From NCBI RefSeq assembly GCF_000143535.2, contig NC_037319.1, positions 1,922,001 through 1,986,000 on the forward strand: a stretch of 64,000 bases of DNA. The letters run 5' to 3'. The stretch's first letter is position 1; each line of letters begins with the position of its first letter. Shown in pieces: positions 34,030 through 44,640 of this stretch. The notes beneath the pieces were generated by a model. It saw nothing but the letters and a program-made list of their open reading frames with translations, was not told where the DNA came from and did no database searches. The position numbers were made by a program, and so were the translations under genes. This DNA comes from Botrytis cinerea B05.10. Lineage: Eukaryota > Ascomycota > Leotiomycetes > Helotiales > Sclerotiniaceae.

Positions 34030-36507
34030 TCAAGGACCCCTTCCCGAACCATTCCCATACCCTGTCCCATTCACAAATGGATTAAATCCATTACTTCGCG
34101 GCACAGGTAGTGAAGGTGGCGGCACGCGTCTTTGTGGTTGTGGTGGTGCAGGAAGAATCTCTTTATATTTATTATGAGGACCACCTTGAGCCTGTGGAGG
34201 ACCTGCATATTGAAAGAATTGCGTTTGTTGCTGAAGCGGTTGAGGAGGAGGGGGAAGAGTCATAGGTAAAGGTGGTGGGAGAGTCATATGTGGGGGTGGA
34301 GGTACATATGCTGGAGGTGGTCTATAAAATTCTGGTTGGGAAAAAGTGTATTGGATTTGTTGCATTGGCCTTGGAGCTGGAATAATTGGTTGCGGCAGCC
34401 CCCCACGAGACACTGACGCCCCATGAAATTCGGCTGCATTGGCGAGGATATCTAAAGTTTTGTTGCTGAAAGTTCTGACTGGAGATCGACGTAAATGAGG
34501 GGAGTATCCAGTATCACGGACTGGGTCATAACCTTGTGTTCTTTGTGTCGGTGCAGGCGTTCCAGGTATCGAAGTTGGAGGAGCTGTGGACGTTGCTCTA
34601 ATTGAGGATGATGTTGGAGGGACGGGCTTGTTTAAGACATTTACCGCCTCCGATACAGCTTCCATCAGATCGTCGCTAATCTTGCCAATGATTTGTGGCT
34701 CAACCTTCTTTTCGATCGGACGAAGGATAGGATCACGAAGTCCAATCGCTTCTAATGATTCAGCCATCTTGAGCTGATCGCCAAGATCCGCAAATTCCCT
34801 TTCGGTACGTGCCATCCATGCTGATCGAGAAGTCTCATATTTTGGCTTGAGTGATTCTTCATCTCGAGTTTCGACAACAAAGACAACGGGTTTGGTCTCT
34901 GCTACAGGCTTACTCCAATCACTCCTTGTAGTAAGTGTAGGATTTATAGAACCTTTCACAGGTAAACCCAAAGTCGGATGTAATTTGTGAGTCTCGACTA
35001 TTGTCTGATCCAAGTCTTCTGGTCGATTGTTCGTAGAATGATGATTCCTCACCCACGGATCATAATGAAAAGTCTTTGGTTGTGGAGAAGGGTCCATTCC
35101 AATAAATGTAGGAAGGTCGTTCTTGTTGTACTTTTTGTAATGGTGATGACGGATACCTATTTCATCTGGATCGAAAGTAAATGGAGGTTCAACCACTATG
35201 CGATTGTTAGGTGGATCGCCATTTCTCGGTCTTGCTTTATTAGGAATGTAAACTCCAAACTTGTCAGTTTCGAGCTCATCTGCATCTTCTTGTTCGGTCA
35301 ACTCGGCTGGGGTGGGAGCTGCAGAATCTCCATCCACAGTAGTGGCGAGAGACAACGAAGTCGCAGGTTGATACAAAGCCGTCTTCTTGGGCGCGACTTC
35401 ACTATCATCCGGCATCATGATATCCAAAGGTTTGAATGGGGATGCAGGTAATTTTGTGGATTTCTTTCCACGACCGCCCCGCTTTTTCCCCTTCTCTTTT
35501 TCCGCTTCAGCAGCAAGCTGTGCAGCACGACCGCCATTGACCCACGCATCAGCAGGGTGAATAAAAGTTTCTTCGGGAATTCTTTTGATGTGTGAATGAT
35601 CAAACTGTTATATGTTAATGTACGTTGGTATAAAATATGTCCGTCTCCTTGACTTACATTGTGCTGAGAAGGACTGTCAGCACCATATCGAGCTTCCATT
35701 TGTTGATATTCTTCAATAAGTCTTCTCTTGATCATCAAATCATACTTCTCCTGAATCAATTCTACTCGTGTCTATATACGTGTTAACAATGCTCACAATC
35801 ATAAAAGAAAAAGAATGGCATACCTCGTAGACCCCTCTAGTGTAATCCTCTCCAAACTGCCTCTGCTTCTTCGCATATTCCAATTGAATCCTACGTTGTT
35901 CTTTCAACAGCGCAACTCTCTCTTCATATCTCTCAGCCAACTGATCCATCACCATCTGATACTCTGGTAACGTCTCATGGTATTTTGGATCCTCACTCAT
36001 GGCCTGCAAGGATTTATCTGAGATGACATCCAAGGCGACCCTCTGCAACAACGCCACCTGTTTATACTGAGTTTTCAGTAATTGTTTCCGATGATACAAA
36101 CTCTGTATCCTCGCATTACTTGATTTTTTCACTCGATGGCCACCTCTCCCACGAGTAGCTTTTCCGCCCGCCGCGCCCGCCAGAATCTCTGCACCACCCG
36201 CCCTCGCAACCGGGATTTTTGCAGTACCATTTCTCCCAACTCTCCCTCCGCCACGAATTCTACCGCGCCCACGACCTCTCCCGCGAAAACCGCCCCGAGG
36301 AGGGATGTTGGCATCGAGATCAAGATTTTCAGAGTCCATTGAACTTTGAGCCAAGACGGGGTCAGCTGACGTGGAAGAAGGCGAAGATAATGGAGAAGAA
36401 GGTGGAAGATCAAGTGATGTTCGTGATTTTTTGGAAAGGGGTGGTGAATTGGGTTCTAATTCTGATGATTTGCGCTTAGAGCGCGTGGAATATGTAGGGG
36501 GCTCCAT
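34030..36507 (-). CDS. RGG/coiled-coil/proline-rich nuclear-type protein, possibly Sds3-like, 790 aa
   Basis: The three exons are 36507-35824, 35771-35658 and 35604-34030, all joined in phase 0. The order is a basic Ser/Pro-rich N-terminus with a nuclear-localisation-like KRKSSELEP and an RGG-type stretch (RGRGRGRIRGGGRVGR, about 75-92). A charged coiled coil follows (about 130-260), with PEYQMVMDQLAERYEERVAL, then QRRIQLEYAKKQRQFGEDY and LIQEKYDLMIKRRLIEEY. Then comes a basic GKKRGGRGKK patch, a conserved-looking block FGVYIPNKARPRNG and RIVVEPPFTFDPDEIG (about 385-415), and a Pro/Gln-rich C-terminus. The coiled coil recalls Sds3/BRMS1 proteins, subunits of Sin3 histone deacetylase complexes. 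That is a by-eye resemblance only. Chromatin association is inferred; the gene itself is solid. Confidence 0.82.
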
Positions 36508-37723
36508 GTTGATACTGGAGAGTGTTGGCGTGTGAAAGTAATATATATAATATGGTGGATTGATGGATGGGTGGATGGAGCTTGGAAAAGTCGGAGAGTA
36601 AAGGTTCCCACCAGCAGGCAGTGAGGGTGTCCAGGATTAAATGCCTAGTACCTTTTTTGGCCGTTTCGCTCTGGAAATGTAAAGGGTGAAGCGGTTTACG
36701 AGACACGATTGGACTTTCGATATATCAGTGAATGGACGACTACTCGAGCACGAGATGCGATAAGATGGCGACGGTCCAATAGAGGATGGAATTCCAATGG
36801 AAGCGTGTATTGTATTGTAATGTATGTTGTATGTCGGTCGTATTGTTGTACACCCATCCCATCTGCAAAAAATGCATGGATCAACAAGTAAAAATGCAAT
36901 GCGAGCCGTCGAGTAACATATTGGACTTTCGCGCGGCTTCTGATTGGTGGACCCGCATAAAGGTTACCGTACCCTCAAACATCGACTTCCCTAAACATCA
37001 TCGCCCTCGAAGGACGCGGCAAGCAGAGTGAGCACAGCACGGCAGCAGGATCGGCGGCCAGCGCTTGGAGCAGGTCAATGTGCGCACACAATATTGAGAA
37101 TGTGGCAATTCCACAGGAGGGAGAATTGAAGCGTCACAGATGGCCGTTGGCTACGGATGCTTTCTACGACGTAGAGCTTCAAGATTACATAAGCCTTCTA
37201 AAATCATTCTCCCGCCCCGCATGTATCGATGTAGCTCTAATAAGGTGCGTACGTACCTTGGTACCGGATCCATATCGTAGACATAAATAAAACCACCTGC
37301 ATCACCTCAGACGAGAATGTCCCTCGAAAATTGCTAAGATAAAATTTCACAATCAGACCCAGTGTACATCATTGCAAACATGGAATTTCTGTCAATTCAT
37401 CCATCCATTCGCTGTCCCCTATCTAGATAGAGTAAAGTTCTCATGACAATAAACGACGTTACATTTAGCCCATGTCATTGGGGAATTACGCAACGTAAAT
37501 ATATCCTTCTTCACAATTCATTGCCGTCCAATCTTGTATGGGAAAAAACACTGCCTGCCTCCCACTACTCAATTTCCTCCCCACCCCTTGCCTTACATCT
37601 CCATCCATTCTCCGCTATTACCACACGTAAATGAAAAGGCTCATTCGTCATTCATTCGCTCAATGAGAAGGGTGTAAAATAGGAAAAGGTAAACCCGAGA
37701 CGCGAGAATCAGAGAAAGTGTAT
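36508..37723. other. Intergenic between RAD23 (3' end) and the RGG/coiled-coil gene (5' end)
   Basis: It holds the promoter of the minus-strand RGG/coiled-coil gene and the 3' flank of RAD23. No supported gene; frames are short and conflicting. Confidence 0.5.
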
Positions 37724-39274
37724 TTATTCCTCATCCTCAGGTTGCTCGAAAAGGAAGTTGGCAGCCAATTCTTCATTCTTGTCGCATGCAAAATAGGCTT
37801 GGATCGCTTGCTCTCTATTGAAGCCGAGGCGACATAACTACCAATTGTTAGTGGGAAGAAGACTCAAATAGAAGGGTGGGCATCTCTTACTCTCTCAATA
37901 GCATCACGCTCCTCTGGCGTCACCTCGATGGCCTGAGCTCCTGGTGGAAGTGGCGCATCGTCATCGGCATTCTCGCTCAAAAGTTGTAGAAATTGCTCTG
38001 GGTGTTGACTAATCAAAGTGGCCAATTGTGGGTTACCAGCCCCAACTTGCTGGAGGATTGGCTCGAGCATCTGAGGTTGCTGTTGAACGACTTGTCGAAG
38101 TTGTTGAAATTGAGGGTTGTTTCGGAGGAAGTCGAGGTTGCCGAGCCCACCAGCTGCAGCTCCAGCTCCAGCTCCTCCCAAAGGATCGACTCCGGGTCGT
38201 CCACGAGCAGCACCACCACGGTTGCCAGCATTTGCGGCTGCTTGGAAAAGATCGACTGGGTCATCCTCGCCGCCGGCAGCGGGAGGAGATGAAGCTTGAA
38301 CAGCGGCGGGTGCAGCTGGTGTAGGTTGTTGTTCTTGCAAAAGACGTTCTGGGATTCCCTAGGAGAATATTAGTCATGGTTATTTCTTTTTGGACCGATA
38401 TGAACCTACGTTCAACAAATATTCGATAGCACGTTCCGAGTTGTAAAAGGCAGCACGCATGGCTGCTTCGATCTGTGATCTCTCGAAACCCATGCTTTCC
38501 ATCTCAGCGATTTGTGCTGAGCGCTCAGCTCCCATAGCAAGACCGGTAGTTTCATTGGATGGTGTGGCTTGAGGAGCTGGAATCGAAGCACCAGCAGGAG
38601 AAGGTGTTGCTGGAACAGCGGTGTTTGAAGTACTCGAAGAATGTGCAGGCGCGGCAGGTGGAGCGGGGGTAGCAGCCGAGGCTGGAGCGGGAGTTGATGG
38701 AGCTTTAGGCGCAGAAGACGCAGCTGGTGCAGCCTTGGGCTATCTCAAGTGTTAGAAGAATGGGGAGAGCATTGTTGGACAATTATTGGATATCTACCTT
38801 TGTAATCATGCACACGATGAATCCCTTCTCCTCGATATGATAGGACTCCAGAGTATTCGCATCTTGTAAGATTTTACCTGAAAATTGTCGTTAGTCAAAT
38901 GTGCGCCAACAGTCTCTGATCAGTCACAAACACCTGCGGCCAAATGCAGAACATACCAGAATAGATCAACTTTTGTTGCGACGCCTCCCATCCCTTCTCC
39001 TTGAAAATCTTCTCCTTGACGTCAGAGACCTGTGTTATATGTGTTAGCTATTGTTGGAATGATAGATATGGCGCCGCGATGAAGGTGGGGTGGGTAGAAT
39101 GATATCGAGAATCGAAAATATATTGATGACATACAAGTTCAGTAGGTTCAGCCTCGAGGACGAATTTCTGCTGCTTCAAATCCTACGTGCGGCCAACAGT
39201 AATTAGCATCATGGACTGGTAGAGCGACGATGTTGGAGGGACAAGGATTCACGTACCTTGAAAGTCAACTTCAT
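37724..39274 (-). CDS. RAD23: UV excision repair / ubiquitin receptor protein Rad23, 376 aa
   Basis: Rad23 partners Rad4/XPC in nucleotide excision repair and shuttles ubiquitinated proteins to the proteasome. Seven exons: 39274-39257, 39182-39135, 39029-38957, 38877-38798, 38739-38410, 38358-37891 and 37837-37724. Domains in order are a ubiquitin-like domain (residues 1-73, [19 protein letters not shown] to [16 protein letters not shown]), a Pro/Ala linker, and UBA1 (about 145-183, [20 protein letters not shown]). An XPC-binding domain follows (about 258-312, [20 protein letters not shown] and [19 protein letters not shown]), then UBA2 (about 327-371, [20 protein letters not shown]). All four expected domains are intact and length is normal. 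The ubiquitin-like domain is split over four small exons, the first only 18 nt. The identification is essentially certain. Confidence 0.97.
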
Positions 39275-40772
39275 ATTGGCGACTCTTAGAAATGCGACTG
39301 TGTTGGTGATTGAGAGATGGCCGTGAGACTTCTAAAGATGTTGTTAGAGAGGACGCCAAGTGGGATGTTGAGAGTGACGATGAACGAACAATGGGTAAGT
39401 TTTGATGTTGGAAAGATGTACTGTGGTGGAATGGGGTAGACGTTGGATCTTGGAGGTTGGAGGTGGAGTTTGCAGTTGGAGTTGAAGAAGTGGGAGTTGG
39501 AGTTAGTTTACCTCTTGATAGAAAGAAGTTTGGAAGGTTTAATTAAAAAGGTTTATGACTAGTAGGGTAGTGAGGTAGTGAGGTCGTTAACAACTGAACT
39601 GTACGAACTTCCAAATCGCTTGCACACGGACCATGTGTAGTGGCGTGAAGGAAACGCTAAGCCAGGCTACAATCAGTCGTACCTCATCTGCCCAAGGCTG
39701 TGTGTGCCCATACCATAGAATACCATACCATACAGACCATACAGACCATACACACCATACAGACCATACACACCATACACACCATACAATACCAAGAATG
39801 ATGAATCAATACAATCAATCAATCAATTGATCCTTCCACCGCAGTATTCATCACCACGCGCACCAGATTCTTCCATAACACTTCCTCTTCCAGAAGACCG
39901 TTTTCATCATCCATTGCCTATTTAGGCATCTACCGTGGCATGAGTTACAGGTGATCACATATAACACCGGTGAACGAAGCCCCGACCAGAGAACACACCC
40001 ACGTGATCTCTCCCAACAACCAATCACTCACTCACTCCAACATCGTCGCTGCGCCAAAAATCTGAGAGAAAGGAACAAGCAAATCTTACATAATCGTCTC
40101 TCGCTCTTCTCGTGCGGGCGAGTGCGGGGTTGGACAGTCCCGTTTCTTTCAGCCTCGTCTTGGCCAAATTACCGTCCCCCAACAGACTCACGCTCCTCGA
40201 CGACCGATAGCGAGGTCCGTCCTCAATACAGCTCAAGCCAAGGCAATTCCTGTGGTATGCTATCGAATTTTATCAACATCAATATGTGTCTACATCCTCG
40301 ATGCATATATTGATCATTGAGCCGTCAATTGAGAAGGTTACCTATATGTTATGTCCATCATTGCCATCGCTATACTATCTAGGTATCTATCACGGCATGT
40401 ACTGCCACATCTTTCTTCTCTTGTCCACTACCCAAAGGAAAAGTTTGTTCAGTGTCACATCCATCTACACACTCATTCACTACAACAGAACATAATCATC
40501 TTTTGTGTCTTTCCAAATCATTCATCCATTTCGTTAAAATTTAAGGTATACCTATCTAACTTCAAAAATTCAACGCCGCGCTAATACATCAAATGGTATC
40601 GGTTTCGTCATGACATGCCATTCCATCTCCGCCTTGATTGAGCAAAGAAATTCGTTCAGCTTATAGCCTGTTGTCCGTTTCCTCCATGGACTTTTTCCTC
40701 TTTTTTTTTTCATTTTTCCTCCCACATGAAACATTATTTGGAACACCCTGTTCTGTTCCGATATTACAATGT
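39275..40772. other. Intergenic, presumed RAD23 promoter
   Basis: It contains an ACCATACAG-type repeat, a CACGTG at about 40000-40005 (CACGTGATC) and no supported gene. The 3' flank of the membrane-protein gene lies at its right end. Confidence 0.5.
39711..39793. repeat. (ACCATACAG/ACCATACAC)n imperfect repeat
   Basis: About seven nonamer units alternate between CAG and CAC endings, flanked by CCATA units. It lies about 440-520 nt upstream of the RAD23 start. Confidence 0.85.
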
Positions 40773-42218
40773 TCAATACTCTGTCGTGTCCGGTTTCCCT
40801 ACTTTACTCAACGACATTGCCTTTTTGCGATTGTATTCGGACATACTGGTCCGTGGTCCAGCTCCCAATATCCATTCCGGTATGGGTGGTGTCAGGCTAC
40901 GCTCTCCTTCGACTTCTTCAGATATTCCCATATCCTCCTGTTCTATCGCTCGTCGGATGCTATCCAAGCTAGGGTTATGCATGAGTGGAGGTAGACTCTC
41001 GCTTCTTAATCGGTTTATTGAACGAATACTGTGAACATCCGACAAGGTAATTGACCCAGCTCCCGGGGCGGCGGTTATGATGGTTTCGGCTGTTGCAGCA
41101 GGTGCTGGACTAGGAGAGTCGGATCTAAATAATGGATGGATGTTTTCTTCCCTTGTACCTTCAGGACTCATCGCCCCTTGCCTCGCTCGATAAAGCGATC
41201 TCTCACTCCTGATACTCGCAGCTGGACTATAACTTCGGCTTCGTGTTGGCCTGGGTGGTTCAAGATCTAATGGAAACCCTGGACTTGGACTTCTACTGCC
41301 AGTCGGACTAGCGGGAATTGTTTCAAGAAACCTTGGAGGACTGGGTGAAGCTGATTCAATCACTTGTCTAGATTGCGCATCTACACCAGATGTGTTCCAT
41401 GAGTCAAAGTCATCCTCGGCCCTTTCAGTCGTTTCGCGATAAGTGGAGTCGATAGAAGGTGGTCGGAATTGATTACTGCGTTGGCTGTTGGAATGGATAA
41501 GTCGAGTCTTTGAAGTGATCGGGCGTACAACATGAGAAATCGATGATCGGAACGAGCCCATCGAACGTTTTGGATCTGATCCTGATCGAGATCGTCCACT
41601 GTTTGACCATTGAATCTTCGATTCTATTGAGCCATTCCTGCCATACTCAGATCCTTCGTTTAGGCTCTGGGGTTGTGATCTCTGCTGCATTTCCGAAGAG
41701 ATGTGTGCTTCCGATTCGGTGATATATGGCTGAATTTGTTGATGAAAGTCTTTCCTCTGAATTACAACTAAGCAAATAAGAAATACGGCCTGCGAAGCCA
41801 ACGATATTGCCCAGATAACAAATCCACCCATCGTCATCGATTGCGCCGGGGAGGAAATAATTATCTTGGGAAGTAGAGACAAATTTTGCCTCATTAAGGA
41901 CAACGATAGTGCTGTGGCTATTGCCGATAATCCAGTAAATATGGAGGTGAGTCCAGCAAAAAGATATATTCTTATTCGTCCATTTCCACGGTCTTGGATG
42001 TGGTTTTGATACTTGATTTGCCTAATTACCAGTAGCACAAGTAATGCTTCTGTGACAACTCCAAGAACGGTCGCGACGTAAGTTGATACACTTGCTTTGC
42101 TTGACGTACTATGTTTCGAGATGGTGGCCGAGAAGATGATGTTAAAAATGAGCATGACAGTCTCACTTGTCAATGCCAAAAAGCCCAAACTCAACGGCAA
42201 TGCTTTCGAGGTCGACAT
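40773..42218 (-). CDS. Four-span membrane protein with long Ser/Pro-rich cytoplasmic tail, 481 aa
   Basis: Intronless frame. Four hydrophobic helices lie at about residues 9-31 (LGFLALTSETVMLIFNIIF), 46-66 (TYVATVLGVVTEALLVLLVI), 83-107 (IYLFAGLTSIFTGLSAIATA) and 129-152 (GGFVIWAISLASQAVFLICL). A basic QIKYQNH loop lies between helices 2 and 3. The remaining 330 residues form a polar, low-complexity tail rich in Ser, Pro and Arg. Many SP pairs occur (SASPSPPRF, SPTGSRSPSPG, SRSYSPAAS), suggesting phosphorylation. I do not recognise a named family. Orphan fungal membrane proteins of this layout are common and some have been grouped with receptor-like proteins, but four spans argue against a seven-helix receptor. 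A plasma-membrane or vacuolar location is possible. No function is claimed. Confidence 0.8.
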   Translation of the reverse strand: MSTSKALPLSLGFLALTSETVMLIFNIIFSATISKHSTSSKASVSTYVATVLGVVTEALLVLLVIRQIKYQNHIQDRGNGRIRIYLFAGLTSIFTGLSAIATALSLSLMRQNLSLLPKIIISSPAQSMTMGGFVIWAISLASQAVFLICLVVIQRKDFHQQIQPYITESEAHISSEMQQRSQPQSLNEGSEYGRNGSIESKIQWSNSGRSRSGSDPKRSMGSFRSSISHVVRPITSKTRLIHSNSQRSNQFRPPSIDSTYRETTERAEDDFDSWNTSGVDAQSRQVIESASPSPPRFLETIPASPTGSRSPSPGFPLDLEPPRPTRSRSYSPAASIRSERSLYRARQGAMSPEGTREENIHPLFRSDSPSPAPAATAETIITAAPGAGSITLSDVHSIRSINRLRSESLPPLMHNPSLDSIRRAIEQEDMGISEEVEGERSLTPPIPEWILGAGPRTSMSEYNRKKAMSLSKVGKPDTTEY

Positions 42219-43156
42219 GATGTCTATTACTGAATGAGTGAAGCCGTGGCGAAAATGATGGCATACGTAGTATGATTGATCTCAAGTGCGGCAACGAAGA
42301 GTATAAAGCCTTCGGGAATATGGCTATGAATAGCGATGTTCGGATGGCAATGTCGAAATTGATGATATAAACGAATGACAAGGCACACAACTTTTACAGA
42401 GATGACTACTCAATAAAGAATGACTGACGAGATAGTCGAACGATGAATCGGATTCAGAAATCAGGAGGCTTCCTTCTGTTTCTCCTCCTTCACGTACTGT
42501 TCATCCAATCTTTGGCCAAGGTTGTACGTACGGCGTAATAGCCAAAAGGAGTGTGTGGGATTATATGTTGTGTATCCAGACCTTGTCTCAGACTGATGGT
42601 TCCGAGGCTACACAAAGTATGACTTTAGTTGCAAGCTTTCGCTTCCTGGTTTCCTCGTCTCCTCGCGGCCAGTCTCTTTTCTTCGCCGATGATCTGATAT
42701 GATGGATAAAAAGATTATCTAGAAAGAAGATAATGTACCGAAAATTCCACGCAGTACGCAGGACGGGATGGTATGTAAGTTTTTGAGTTACTTTAAAAGA
42801 AGGTCGGGAAAGGTTGTGGAAGGGTGCTGTGTACGATGTAATGTACGTATCGATGTCTGATCAGTTTGCTAGGAGCAACGCTTGGTAAATAATTAATCCT
42901 AGATGGATATATCGTGTGTATGTACGTGGAAAGTATTGCAGTGCGGGAAGTAGGCTTGGAAGAATCCGTAAGCATGGATTGGGTGAGCTTCGGCAACGTG
43001 CAGGATGATGATATGATATGCAGGTGGGTAGGCAGACCGGTAGGTGCAGCAAATCAATGTCGTACTCTTCTTCGTAGAATTTAATTTTGGATCTTTTCGT
43101 TTTGTGAAGGAAAGTTCAAAACGTGGGATCTATTTTGGACTTTGGAGAATAGAAAA

Positions 43157-43184
43157 AGCGTGCGTGCGTGCGTGCGTGCGCGTG
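43157..43184. repeat. (GTGC)n microsatellite
   Basis: Five to six GTGC/GCGT units grade into GCGTGT. Non-coding. Confidence 0.85.
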
Positions 43185-44580
43185 TAGTTGTACAAGTAAA
43201 CAGATTGTTATTTTCGTCGTCTTCGTCTCGTCTCGTAGTCGTTGTTAGGGAAAGCAAAGGGAAGGGATTCGCATGAAAATGGAAGTTCGGATTTGCGTGG
43301 ATGACGGGATGGCAGAGTAATATGGGTGGATATTATGAGCCAGTGGAGTTATATCTTCAAGAGAATTAATGACCAGGTTGACGGGATTTGTTGATTATAG
43401 TTTTTCTTGCGAAAATTAATATATAACACTCTGTTGATTTCCAATACCGAGCCCAGTCCCAAGAAACCTTGCGGAAGGTTACTGGGATTATGCCGAGTAG
43501 AGTTTTTCTGGAGGGGGGCTAGGCTTGGTATGTTATGTATGATATGGTATGTTAAGTGCTCTGTATGTACCTAGCTAGGTATGGAGTTTCTTTTCTTTTT
43601 CTTTGAAAAACCCACGATTCTTAGGATAGCTTCTTTTTTTTTTAGATGGGGCGGCCGGTGAGATGGATAGATGGATACTCGTTTCGTCTCGGGATTGTTT
43701 CGTTCGTAGGGCGAGGCGGGGCGAGTGGGTGGGTTTTTTTGTGAGTGGATTCAATCTTCTTCTTCTTCTTCCTCTTCTCTTTCTTTCCTTCCTTCTGCTT
43801 ATGCTTCGTGGACTCCTAGAGGCTGGAGACGGGAAACCTTGTTCTTGTGCCTGGAACGGGGAGTCGGCGTGTTTTTGGAAACTTTGGCGAGATGGATGGG
43901 GACGGGGGGGTTCTAGATGAAGGGGTGGGAGCGGTGGAGAGTCGGTTTGAGGATTTGATGATTTGATTTGATGGGGGTAGGGGGTGGAAGAGAAAATTAT
44001 TTAAAATACAAAAAAAAATTAAAAAAAAATGGAATAAATTGTTCCTTTTCTTCTTTGGAATGAATGAATGGATTGATTGATGAAATAATGGAATAATGGA
44101 GCGGTGACGTCTTCTTCGGATTTCTGGGGGTTCGCTTTGCGAAGTGAAGGATGGTGGGAGTAAATAAATGAATAAATGAATGGATACGATAGCAAATGAC
44201 TGAAAATGAATGATGTTCTCCACAATATCGCTGAGTGTTTTCTGTTTTGAGTTTGTGGTAGTGCCGTTGCTATGTATATGCGGTGTAAATATATCAAGGA
44301 GCTCTAGATGGACGAAAATTGGAAATTGGAAATTGGAAATCGGAAATCGGGGAATCGAGAATCGAGACGCTCGACCGGGAAATTCGAAGGAGGGAGGAAA
44401 TCTCGAAGAGAAAGAAAGAAAGAAAAAAAAAAGAGAGAGAGAGAGAAAGGAAGGAGTGAAACTCGAGAGATGATTTCAGAGACGATATAATGGATGGGAA
44501 AAAGTAAGTATCTCTTCTGGCTGATTTTGCTTCTTTTCTGTTTTTTCCTTTTGGGGGGGTGCTCTTCTCCTCTCACGCGT

Positions 44581-44640
44581 CAGTCAGTCAGTCAGTCAGT
44601 CAGTCGGTCGGTCGGTCGGTCGGTTGGTTGGTCGGTCGGA
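44581..44640. repeat. Compound tetranucleotide repeat CAGT x6, CGGT x5, TGGT x2, CGGT, CGGA
   Basis: This is a 60-nt tract of perfect register in which the first two bases of the unit change in blocks. The repeats are not in a gene. Confidence 0.95.
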
